Assembly: GCF_013402815.2 (NCBI RefSeq)
Contig: NZ_CP058601.1
Span: 1,116,001 to 1,180,000, forward strand
Direction of reading: 5' to 3'
From: Natrinema halophilum
GTDB lineage: Archaea; Halobacteriota; Halobacteria; Halobacteriales; Natrialbaceae
DNA length: 64,000 bases
Positions 34,062-42,207 of the stretch are shown in pieces. The notes under the pieces were generated by a model, which saw only the letters and a program-made list of their open reading frames with translations, ran no database searches and had not been told where the DNA came from. Every line of letters starts with the position of its first letter. Positions within the stretch are counted from its first letter, which is position 1. The position numbers were made by a program, and so were the translations under genes.

Positions 34062-35183
34062 CTAGCGAATTGCTCGAGTCGCGTCGTCGATGATCTCGAG
34101 CGCCTCCTTCAATTCCTCCGTCCCGGTCGCATACGAGAGTCGTGCGTAGCCGTCGCCATTTGCGCCGAAGGCGTCGCCAGGGACCACGATCACGCCGCTG
34201 TCGATTACCTCCTGACACCAGCCCTCTGGGACATTTGGCATCGCATAAAAGGCTCCCTTCGGGGTTGGAACCTCGAGACCGGCATCCGTGAGGCCGTCGA
34301 GAACGAGGTCGCGACGGCGCTCGAAGGTGTCGACCATCTCCTGAACCGGCTCCTGGGAACCCGTCAGCGCCGCCTCTGCGGCGAATTGAGCGGGTGCAGA
34401 CGCGCAGGCCTGACCGTACTGGTGGACGCGGAGCATGCGTTTGATTCGGCGATTCGAAGCGATGACCCAGCCGAGTCGCCAGCCGGTCATCGAGTAGGTC
34501 TTCGAACAGGCGCTCACCACGACCACGTTATCCGTCTCGGCGAAATCGAACGGAGAGTGGTGTTCGCCCTCGAACAGGATGTGTTCGTAGACCTCGTCGG
34601 AGAGACAGAGTACGTCGTGCTCGTCAGCTATGCGGGCGAACTCGCGCATGTCGGATTCGCTCTGGACGGCCCCCGTTGGGTTCGCCGGACTGTTGACGAC
34701 GAACACTGCCGTCTCGTCGGTGATTGCCTCTTCGACCGTCGCGGGATCGAGCGTCAGATCCTCGCGCAGGGGGACTGGCTTCGGCGTGCCGTCTGCAATA
34801 CGAGTCAGTGCGTCGTAGGAGACGAACCCCGGATCCGGAAAGATCACTTCGTCCCCTGGATTGACGTGTGCCTCGAGCGCGAGATGCAGAGCCTCGCTGC
34901 CACCCGACGTGGCGATCACGTCCGCCGGGTCGATTTCGATGCCGTAGTCACGGTCGTATTTCGCGGAAATTGCCTCTCGGAGCTGGGGAGTGCCCTTGTT
35001 CGAGGTGTAGGCGTCGACCTGTCCGGATTCGATTGCCTCGATGGCACCGCGGCGAGCGTGAGCCGGTGTCGGGAAATCCGGCTGTCCGAGTCCGAGGTTG
35101 ATCGCGTCTTCGTCCGCAGCCTCGAAGACCTTGCGAATGCCACTGATCGACACGTCTTCGACTCGATCTGCAAACCCAGTCAT
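34062..35183 (-). CDS. class I/II pyridoxal-phosphate aminotransferase
   Basis: 373 residues, fold type I. Seen: INLGLGQPDFPTPAHARRG, the PLP-phosphate region ATSGGSEALHLALEA, VNSPANPTGAVQS, the DEVYEHI Asp/Tyr pair, and the Schiff-base Lys in SACSKTYSMTGWRLGW. It resembles archaeal aspartate/aromatic aminotransferases; the exact amino donor is not predictable. Divergent from the Tat lipoprotein gene. Confidence 0.93.
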   Translation of the reverse strand: MTGFADRVEDVSISGIRKVFEAADEDAINLGLGQPDFPTPAHARRGAIEAIESGQVDAYTSNKGTPQLREAISAKYDRDYGIEIDPADVIATSGGSEALHLALEAHVNPGDEVIFPDPGFVSYDALTRIADGTPKPVPLREDLTLDPATVEEAITDETAVFVVNSPANPTGAVQSESDMREFARIADEHDVLCLSDEVYEHILFEGEHHSPFDFAETDNVVVVSACSKTYSMTGWRLGWVIASNRRIKRMLRVHQYGQACASAPAQFAAEAALTGSQEPVQEMVDTFERRRDLVLDGLTDAGLEVPTPKGAFYAMPNVPEGWCQEVIDSGVIVVPGDAFGANGDGYARLSYATGTEELKEALEIIDDATRAIR

Positions 35184-35328
35184 GGCTTAACCGGTGACGT
35201 CAATCCCGATAACTCTTCATGTACGTCGCCGCAATCGTTCGACCGACTATCATGAACGTCAGACTGTCTTGTCTTCGGGATCGTACTGGCCACAAGGAAT
35301 ATATGGGTCGTACAGAACCTCTCCAGTA

Positions 35329-35988
35329 ATGACTCTCTCTCGTCGATCGTTGCTCGCTGCGGGAGCGACTGGAACGATCGCATTGACGGCTGGTTGTCTC
35401 GGTTTCGTCCTCGGCAACGAACCGCTCACGTTCGATTCAGACCGCGTCGCACCGACCGACGAGGCCCTCGGAGACGCCGGATACGAGGAACAGTCCGTCA
35501 AAGAGGACTCGATCGAGCGCTCCGAGGAAGTCGCCGGCATCGAACGAGATTTCAAAGCATCGTTCTGGCGCTCTGTCTATACGAAAAAGGTCGAATACAT
35601 GGGCCAAAAACGCGAGGGTGCGGCCTTCGCTGCCGTCTCGATCCCGGGGATGGAAGTCGCGGGCCGATCGCTCAATCCGCTCGACGACATGTCGAACGAA
35701 CGCTTACTGGAACGGTTCCTGAATCAGATCGAGACCGATCAGGGCGCGATCAAAAACATTACTCACCAGGACTCGTTCGATCTCGAGATCCTCGGCGGCG
35801 GTCGTACTGTCGATACCTTCCTCGGCGAATCCGAACTCGAGGGTGAAACGATCGACATCGAAATCAAGGTCACGTCGTTCAGTCACGAGGGAGATATGCT
35901 GGTGTTACTCGGACTCCTCCCGAAGATGCTCACCGAAGAGTCCGCGAACGTCGAGGTGCTGATGGAGTCCGCCGAACATCCCGTCTGA
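35329..35988 (+). CDS. Tat-exported haloarchaeal lipoprotein (DUF6517-like)
   Basis: 219 residues. MTLSRRSLLAAGATGTIALT is a Tat signal with twin Arg, followed by lipobox AGC, so the mature N-terminal Cys is probably lipidated on the outer membrane face. The mature part is acidic and contains GAAFAAVSIPGMEVAGRSLN and FDLEILGGGRTVDTF. It looks like the haloarchaeal DUF6517 group; no enzymatic motif was seen. ATG 35329 is chosen because the signal starts there, with TATA-like aatatatg about 28 bases upstream. Confidence 0.82.
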   Translation: MTLSRRSLLAAGATGTIALTAGCLGFVLGNEPLTFDSDRVAPTDEALGDAGYEEQSVKEDSIERSEEVAGIERDFKASFWRSVYTKKVEYMGQKREGAAFAAVSIPGMEVAGRSLNPLDDMSNERLLERFLNQIETDQGAIKNITHQDSFDLEILGGGRTVDTFLGESELEGETIDIEIKVTSFSHEGDMLVLLGLLPKMLTEESANVEVLMESAEHPV

Positions 35989-36735
35989 GCGGAGATTCCG
36001 TTCCCTACATCGCGCGGCGATTTGATTCCGTCCCCGGTAAAACCGTCCTGAAGAGGACTGTATTGCCACGAAGCGGCCGACGGAGACTCAGCCGGCCGTG
36101 CCGACGAGACGCGTCTTCGCAGTCAACGGATCGATGTCGACGCGCCACGTACTATCGTTGCTCGTGCCCGGGACGATCCACGTCGACCGTGTTCTGTAGG
36201 GCATCGGCGCGACGACTGACTTGCAGTCGGCGTTCGTCGGCGCCTCGGACGCGTGTGCAGGCGCTTCTTCTTTCGTGCCGATCGTGGTCGCGTCATCGCG
36301 GACGGCCAGTCGATTGGATACGGTTCTGCTACGAACCAGTTCGACGGTTGGGATCGAGAAACGGTCGTTTGATCACCAACTGTTGGGACCGATAGAGACC
36401 CACACCCGCACGCGAGTGCGATCCGCCTCGAGGAACCCCGTTCGGTCAGCACCGTCTCGCTATCTTGTTCGATCATCGAAGGGGCTTAGCAGCCGCCGAC
36501 GTCGGCACGCTCTCGAGAAATCCAGGTGGATACCATCGCGATGGCGTGGTTCCGCTGGCCGTCGTGGTCGACAAACTGACGCAGGCGCCGTCTGGTCGGG
36601 TCTCCGGTGCCCAGGGGTCCCTGGCGGCCCACTGCGGCCGAATTACCAGTCGGTTTCGATCGCAAGAATCTGCCGTCGAACGGTTCCACAACAGGGTGGC
36701 CGCCATCGAAAGATCAGCGGCGGAGCAGTCACCCG
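35989..36735. other. no supported gene in about 750 bp
   Basis: Several overlapping frames of 70-170 codons occur on both strands, but they are Arg/Ser/Pro-rich shadow types without family features or start signals. It may hold a decayed gene; nothing recognisable remains. Confidence 0.5.
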
Positions 36736-37599
36736 TCAGTAGAACTCGCGGACGAGGTCCATCGCATCGTCGGGAGCACTGTCCGGAATGTCGGACATGT
36801 CTTCGGTAACGCCGTGTTGTTCGTGATACGGCACTGAGTTTTCGTCCTGGTACATGATGCCCTGATACTCCTTCTCGCTGTCGAGGACGACCTTCTTGGC
36901 GGCTTCGTAGTCGTTCGGATCGTGGTCTTCTTCCTGCAGGTCGACTAAGTTGTCGCGGAAGTAGTCGTAGGTGTCGACATCGTTGAACGTGACGCAGGGA
37001 CTGAAGACGTTGACGAACCCGAAGCCGTCGTGTTCGATGGCTTTCTGGACGATCTCCTGGTGGCGCAACGCGTCTGACGCGAACGACTGGGCGATAAACG
37101 AGGCGCCGGAGGCCAGCGCCAGGGCAAGCGGATTGACCGGCGGCTGCTTCGGGCCTTCGGGAGTCGTCGAGGTCTCGAAGTCCGATCGCGAGGTCGGCGA
37201 AGCCTGCCCCTTCGTCAGGCCGTAGATACGGTTGTCCATGACCACGTAGGACATGTCGACGTTTCGGCGGACGGCATGAACGAAGTGACCGGCACCGATC
37301 GAGTAGCCGTCGCCGTCACCGCCAGCCACCATGACCTCGAGGTCGGGACGGGCCATTTTGACACCGGTACCGACCGGGAGCGCACGGCCGTGAACCCCGT
37401 GGAGGGCGTAGCTGTGCATGTAGGTCCCGATCTTTCCGGAACAGCCGATTCCGGCCACGATGAACGTGTTGTCGGGATCGTTACCGGTTTCGGCGAGGGC
37501 TTTCATCATGCCGTTCATCGTCCCGAAGTCGCCGCATCCGGGACACCACGTCGGTTGTTTGTCGGATTTGAAGTCGGTAAATCGTACGTCGGAGCTCAT
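36736..37599 (-). CDS. korB: 2-oxoacid:ferredoxin oxidoreductase beta subunit
   Basis: 287 residues. A cysteine pair for the Fe-S cluster is in QPTWCPGCGDFGTMNG, then GIGCSGKIG, and the ThDP motif AGGDGDGYSIGAGHF ending in MDNRIYGLTKGQASPTSR. With the alpha subunit it oxidatively decarboxylates a 2-oxo acid with ferredoxin as acceptor. The short beta chain fits the 2-oxoglutarate enzyme of halobacteria (the pyruvate enzyme has a larger beta subunit), so kor is preferred over por. Start overlaps the korA stop (ATGA), so the pair is translationally coupled. Confidence 0.88.
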   Translation of the reverse strand: MSSDVRFTDFKSDKQPTWCPGCGDFGTMNGMMKALAETGNDPDNTFIVAGIGCSGKIGTYMHSYALHGVHGRALPVGTGVKMARPDLEVMVAGGDGDGYSIGAGHFVHAVRRNVDMSYVVMDNRIYGLTKGQASPTSRSDFETSTTPEGPKQPPVNPLALALASGASFIAQSFASDALRHQEIVQKAIEHDGFGFVNVFSPCVTFNDVDTYDYFRDNLVDLQEEDHDPNDYEAAKKVVLDSEKEYQGIMYQDENSVPYHEQHGVTEDMSDIPDSAPDDAMDLVREFY

Positions 37600-39353
37600 T
37601 GTGCTGGCACCTCTTCGGAGAGTTTTTCGGTGATCGATTCCGCGAGTTCGTCCGCCTTGAAGCGAACGCCCGTGTACTTGTTGATGCGTTTCAAACGGGT
37701 AAGCGCGTCGTGTTCGAGCACGTCCGCAAACTGCCCGTTCGCATTACACTCCACGACGACCGTCTGGTCGGCTGCATCGATCTCATCGCTAAGGTCCGGT
37801 CGCGGGAAGAGGTACGGAACCGAGATAACGCGAACGTCGATATCGTCGTCTTCGAGATACTCGAGCGCTTCGACGAGCGCGCCCTCGTTCGACCCCCACG
37901 AGATGACGAGGTTACCGGCGTCCGAATCTCCGAACTCGCGATAGTCCCAGTCCTCTTCGGTCCGTGCAGTCTCGACTTTTCGGTTTCGCTTGTCGACCTG
38001 CTGGACGCGTTCGTCTTCTTCTTCGGTTCGCCGGCCGAGTTCGTCGTGTTCGAGACCAGTGGACATGTGTGCACCGTCGGTCGTCCCGGGAATTGCCCGC
38101 GGGCTGACGCCGTCTTCGGTGACGGCGTGTGCACGGAACCGGCCCTGCGCGTCGAGCCACTCGTCGACTTCGTCCTCGTCGACGAGCTTGCCGCGGTCGA
38201 TTTCGACCTCGTCCATGTCGAACGCCTCCGGCGGGAACGTCTGTTCGGTAACCGACATCGCCAGGTCAGATACGAGGAAGACCGGCGTCTGGTACTTCTC
38301 GGCGAGATTGAACGCTTCGATGGTCTTCCAGAAACACTCGGTGATCGACGTCGGAGCGACGACGAACCGCGGAACTTCGCCGTGGCCGCCGTACAGCACC
38401 ATGTTGAGGTCACCCTGTTCCTGTTTCGTCGGCATCCCCGTCGAAGGACCTGAACGCTGGACGTCGGTAATGACGAGCGGTGTCTCGCTGGTTGCGACCA
38501 GACCGAAGGTTTCGGTCATGAGGTCGATCCCGGCTCCCGACGTCGCGGTCATCGATCGAGCACCGGAGCGTGCGGCACCGAGTGCCATGTTGATCGCAGA
38601 CAACTCGTCTTCGGCCTGAACGACGTGACCGCCGTAGTCTTCGATACGTCCCGTCAGGTACTCCATGATGGACGTTGCGGGCGTAATAGGATATCCAGCA
38701 TAAAATCGACAACCGGCGGCGATCGCACCCATGCCGATCGCTTCGTTGCCGTTGAGGAGGACGTAATCGTTGTCGGTTGTCCCGACGTTGTAGCCGAGGT
38801 GATCCAAATCGTAGTTCTCCTGGACGTACTCCTGGCCCAGTCGTGCGGCTTCTTTGTTGTTTTCGACGATCTTCGAGCCCTTGCCGCCGAATCGTTTCTC
38901 GAGCGCTTCATCGAGGTACTCGACGTCGAAGCCAGTGATTTCACACGCGGCACCGAGTGCGACGATGTTGCGCATGATCGCGCCACCTGCGTCTTCGGCC
39001 AGTGACTTCAGCGGAACGTCGACAGCAGTCATCTCGTCAGGAATTTCGGCTTCCCAAGAGCGTTCGCCGTCGTAGATGATTGCACTACCGCCGTGAAGCT
39101 CATCTAGGTTTTCGTCTATCGTCCGCTGTGTGAGTGCGACCAAAATGTCCAGTCGATCGACCACGCTCTGGACGCGGTCGACCGACGTTCGAATTTTGTA
39201 GGCAGTATAGCCCCCACGGATTCGTGATGCGAAGTCTTTCGACGTGAATACGTGCCGTCCGGCTCGGGAAAGTGCCTGAGCGAATATTTTTCCGGTAGAG
39301 TCGATACCGTCGCCGGCCTCGCCTCCAATCGCCCAGTTGAGATCCTCAGCCAT
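37596..39353 (-). CDS. korA: 2-oxoacid:ferredoxin oxidoreductase, fused gamma-alpha subunit
   Basis: 585 residues. The N-terminal gamma domain (about 1-190) runs from WAIGGEAGDGIDSTGKIFAQ to FGGKGSKIVENNKEAARLGQ. The alpha domain (about 200-585) has GNEAIGMGAIAAGCRFYAGY, PITPATSIMEYL, and SGAGIDLMTETFGLVATSET. ATG 39353 opens the conserved MAEDLNW; nine further codons upstream are possible. Works with KorB in 2-oxo acid oxidation (2-oxoglutarate most likely), producing acyl-CoA and reduced ferredoxin. An upstream AT-rich box near 39450 may be its promoter. Confidence 0.9.
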   Translation of the reverse strand: MAEDLNWAIGGEAGDGIDSTGKIFAQALSRAGRHVFTSKDFASRIRGGYTAYKIRTSVDRVQSVVDRLDILVALTQRTIDENLDELHGGSAIIYDGERSWEAEIPDEMTAVDVPLKSLAEDAGGAIMRNIVALGAACEITGFDVEYLDEALEKRFGGKGSKIVENNKEAARLGQEYVQENYDLDHLGYNVGTTDNDYVLLNGNEAIGMGAIAAGCRFYAGYPITPATSIMEYLTGRIEDYGGHVVQAEDELSAINMALGAARSGARSMTATSGAGIDLMTETFGLVATSETPLVITDVQRSGPSTGMPTKQEQGDLNMVLYGGHGEVPRFVVAPTSITECFWKTIEAFNLAEKYQTPVFLVSDLAMSVTEQTFPPEAFDMDEVEIDRGKLVDEDEVDEWLDAQGRFRAHAVTEDGVSPRAIPGTTDGAHMSTGLEHDELGRRTEEEDERVQQVDKRNRKVETARTEEDWDYREFGDSDAGNLVISWGSNEGALVEALEYLEDDDIDVRVISVPYLFPRPDLSDEIDAADQTVVVECNANGQFADVLEHDALTRLKRINKYTGVRFKADELAESITEKLSEEVPAQ

Positions 39354-39446
39354 GTTATCCTGAGACTTGCCCCCCACAAATGAAAAGGCTTCTGAAACCC
39401 CAACCGAGCAACCGCAACGATAGGTGATATGTTTGACGAGACGTAG

Positions 39447-39462
39447 TAATTATAATTAATCG
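39447..39462 (-). promoter_or_regulatory. possible TATA region for korAB
   Basis: A pure A/T tract, aattataattaat, in otherwise GC-rich sequence, about 95 bases upstream of the korA ATG on the minus strand. It fits an archaeal TATA box with a 5' leader of about 65-70 nt. No transcript data are available, so this is positional inference. Confidence 0.35.
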
Positions 39463-39628
39463 TTATGGACCGGGGAAAGGGAGACGGACACGGAGGTATG
39501 GAACCCGGGGCCGCCGCCTAACTAACTCGGGTATTAGAATCCATACATATCAAAAGAATGTAGTGATAACTTCGGATATCATCGACGGAACGGGACCCCT
39601 TTTCAATGAGCCGCCGAACAGATCCGAC

Positions 39629-40266
39629 ATGAAGGGGACGCCAGTCACGGTCGCATCGGTCGACGAAGTCGGGGCCGATACTATCGCACTCGACTCGAAT
39701 CCCCCGAGGGATTTGACGCGCTTCCGGGACAATTCGTCTTACTGCGCGCGTAACCTGCGGAAGAAGAGATAGCCCGCCACTACACGCTTTCGTCACCCGA
39801 CGGAAATGAAACGTTCGAACTAACGGTCGGAATCGACCCAGATGCCGACCTTTCTCCGTGGCTCGAAGAACTCGACGCCAGCGAAACCGTCAACGTCGAG
39901 GGACCGTTCGGCCGGATCACCTACGACGACGACGGTGACGTCGTCGCAGTCGCGGGTGGTCCGGGCATCGGTGCAGCAGTCGCCATCGCCGAGGCAGCCC
40001 TCGAGACGGACCACGACGCAGCCGTCATCTATCAGGCCGACGAACCGGCTCACGTCGATCGGCTCGAGGCGCTCGAAGCAGCGGGGACGACGGTCGTCTT
40101 CGTGGACGCGAATCAAGAGGACGAACTCGCAGATGCGGACCCAACCCACCGATCAGGAGGTCAGTTGTACGCTTTCGGCTTCGAGGACTTCGTCACGACC
40201 GTCGCCGAGGCGATCGAAGACGCCGGGGGCGATTCGGATGACGCCCACATCGAGAACTTCGGATAG
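39629..40266 (+). pseudogene. FAD/NAD-binding electron-transfer oxidoreductase, broken
   Basis: Reads as a ferredoxin-NADP reductase/dihydroorotate-dehydrogenase-electron-transfer-type flavoprotein: TPVTVASVDEVGADTIALDS, then after a frame change EGFDALPGQFVLLRA, HYTLSSPDGNETFELTV, VEGPFGRITYDDDGDVVAVA, GGPGIGAAVAIAEA, and a VENFG-like end (IENFG). Two lesions: an extra C in the ccccc run near 39703 and an in-frame TAA at about 39750, before the AEEEIARHYT segment. The intact protein would have about 210 residues. Two independent defects argue for a real pseudogene rather than a read error. Confidence 0.78.
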
Positions 40267-40382
40267 CGGTCGCGGGCATGGCCCACTCAAGGAACGCATT
40301 TGCCGCCCGCAGCAGTGCACTCTTCCTGGGGAACTGGATAAACTCCCGATGGCGCTGGTCCGAATTCTCCAGCGGCAAGAAA

Positions 40383-40494
40383 TATAGTAGTCGTTAAACG
40401 TCATTGCACACCCCGCTCGCGAATTCGCGGCCAGCGAGCGCTCGCTGGCCGCAGTAGTGCGAGCGGTAGGTGAATCGTTTCAACGACTACTATA
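40383..40494. mobile_element. 112-bp MITE-like repeat, copy C
   Basis: Inverted orientation relative to copies A, D and E. Both ends carry tatagtagtcgtt followed by (g)aaac; the interior has the palindrome gcggccagcgagcgctcgct continuing ggccgc, here in its most perfect form. Length 112 bp. It lies between the broken flavoprotein gene and mce. The remainder of 40267-40733 holds no supported gene. Confidence 0.88.
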
Positions 40495-40733
40495 GTGTGT
40501 TACCGGCGGTGCGCCGATGGCGAATCCCACGATATCGGTGACAGACGCGGCGGGTGCCTGCCACAGCGCAAGGCCGACGCCTTCGAACGGAAGTTCGCCG
40601 CTCGTCGCCGAGACCGAAAATGAGAGACAGGTGCGTGATCGGACTCAGCGGACCCGGTTTGCCCCCGAGGGGATGGAAAGTGACGGGCGACCACCCGACC
40701 GGGCCATCCGAGGGCCAGCGATAGGACGACGCT

Positions 40734-41120
40734 TCAGTGTTCGACGAGTTCCACCAGAATTCCGCCGGTGTCCTTCGGGTGCAGGAATGCGACCGAGTGA
40801 CCCCATGCGCCCGGTCGCGGTTCTTCGTCGACCAGCGCCACGTTCCGGTCGCGTACCGTCTCGAGCGCGCCCTGGATGTCGTCGGTCGCGAGCGCGAGAT
40901 GGTGGATACCCGCACCGTTCGTCTCGAGGTAACGGGCAATCGTCCCGTCGTCCGACAGCGGTTCGAGCAGTTCGAAGTATCCGTCGCCACAGTCGAGGAA
41001 GACGACTCGCAGACCGTCGAACTCCTCTTCGTGAGCGACCTCGAGGCCGAAAAGCTCGCCGTACAGTTCCGCCAGATTCTGTGCGTCGTCGACCGCGATC
41101 CCGGCGTGATCGAAATGCAT
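40734..41120 (-). CDS. mce: methylmalonyl-CoA epimerase
   Basis: 128-residue vicinal-oxygen-chelate fold enzyme that interconverts the (R)- and (S)-methylmalonyl-CoA epimers. Metal ligands are visible: His in HFDHAGIAVDD, His in GIHHLALATDD, and Glu in ILVELVEH; the GWGHS-like loop is WGHSVAFLHPKD. It feeds the mutase encoded at 44858. A short gap separates it from the aldo/keto reductase; co-directional, possibly one transcript. Confidence 0.93.
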   Translation of the reverse strand: MHFDHAGIAVDDAQNLAELYGELFGLEVAHEEEFDGLRVVFLDCGDGYFELLEPLSDDGTIARYLETNGAGIHHLALATDDIQGALETVRDRNVALVDEEPRPGAWGHSVAFLHPKDTGGILVELVEH

Positions 41121-41235
41121 CGGTCTCTCCTCCTCACGGGGACCGTGTTACTGTTGTGATTTTTCGTTGAACCCCATCCGTGCCCGACCGTCGTTCCGTT
41201 CCCATCCGAGGTCAAAACGATGGCCAGAACGGCAA

Positions 41236-42069
41236 TCAATTCACCCCCAACTGGACGGCCAGCTGATCCGAGAGGCCGCCGTCGAGTTCGGACACGGTGC
41301 GCATCTCCTCTGGCGAGAGTTCGAAATCGAAGATATCCGCGTTCGCCTCGATGTGGGTCCGACGCGCAGCCTTCGGGATCGCCGCGACGTAGGGGTGCTG
41401 AATGAGCCATCGTAGCGTCACCTGTGCGGCCGATTTGCCGTACACGTCGCCGATCGCAGTCAGACGATCGTCGCCGACGACGCTCCCCTCTGCGAGGGGA
41501 CTGTATGCGGTCACGAGGATCTCGTTTTCGATACAGTAAGCGACGAGGTCGTCCGGTTGGTGATAGGGGTGATATTTCACCTGATTCGTGACGATCGGCG
41601 TCTCCGAGTACTGGATCGCATGTTTGAGTCCGTCGACGCCGAAGTTGCTGATGCCGACGTGATCGACCAGTCCGTCGTGCTGGAGGTCGTTCATCGCGCC
41701 GATAGTTTCCTCGAGCGGAGCCGCATCGCTCGGGCCGTGCAACAATAGAAGATCAACGGTCTGGAGTTCGAGTCGCTCGAGGCTTTCCCGCGTCGATTCG
41801 CGGACGGCCGCCGGAGCCGCGTTGCTGGGATGTACTTTCGTGACGATGAACACGGCTTCTCGGTCGACGTCGCTCTCGGCGATCGCGCGGCCAACTGCCG
41901 CCTCGTTGTCGTACATCTGAGCGGTGTCGACGTGGCGATAGCCGATCGCCAGTGCAGTTTCGACGGCACGCTGACAGTCCTCGCCGGTCATACGCGCCGT
42001 TCCGAGTCCGAGCGCAGGCACGTCCGCTCCCTGTGCGAGTACGGTGCCAGTCGTGGAATCAGTGCTCAT
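41236..42069 (-). CDS. aldo/keto reductase
   Basis: 277 residues. The catalytic tetrad is visible: Asp in HVDTAQMYDNE, Tyr in the same motif, Lys in VFIVTKVHPS, and His in LLLLHGPSD. NADPH-site segments include VTAYSPLAEGSVVGDD and IPKAARRTHIEANADIFDF. It reduces aldehydes or ketones, as 2,5-diketo-gluconate reductase-like proteins do; the substrate is unknown. ATG 42069 begins MSTDSTTGTVLAQ; an upstream ATG adds ten codons. Confidence 0.92.
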   Translation of the reverse strand: MSTDSTTGTVLAQGADVPALGLGTARMTGEDCQRAVETALAIGYRHVDTAQMYDNEAAVGRAIAESDVDREAVFIVTKVHPSNAAPAAVRESTRESLERLELQTVDLLLLHGPSDAAPLEETIGAMNDLQHDGLVDHVGISNFGVDGLKHAIQYSETPIVTNQVKYHPYHQPDDLVAYCIENEILVTAYSPLAEGSVVGDDRLTAIGDVYGKSAAQVTLRWLIQHPYVAAIPKAARRTHIEANADIFDFELSPEEMRTVSELDGGLSDQLAVQLGVN

Positions 42070-42207
42070 AACGGCCCGTTCGATACCGGCCGTAATCAAG
42101 ACCGCCCCGGCGAACGATACTCGGTCGCTCGTACGTCAGAACCGGTCGGGGTTCGACTCGAGAGGGAGGCCACCGGGTATCCGACGCGCGTCGACCTCGG
42201 CTGGAAC

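Noticed and set aside
35989-36735. Genes on either strand in the gap before korB
   Set aside because: All frames are low-complexity Arg/Ser/Pro shadows with no recognisable family pattern or start signal.
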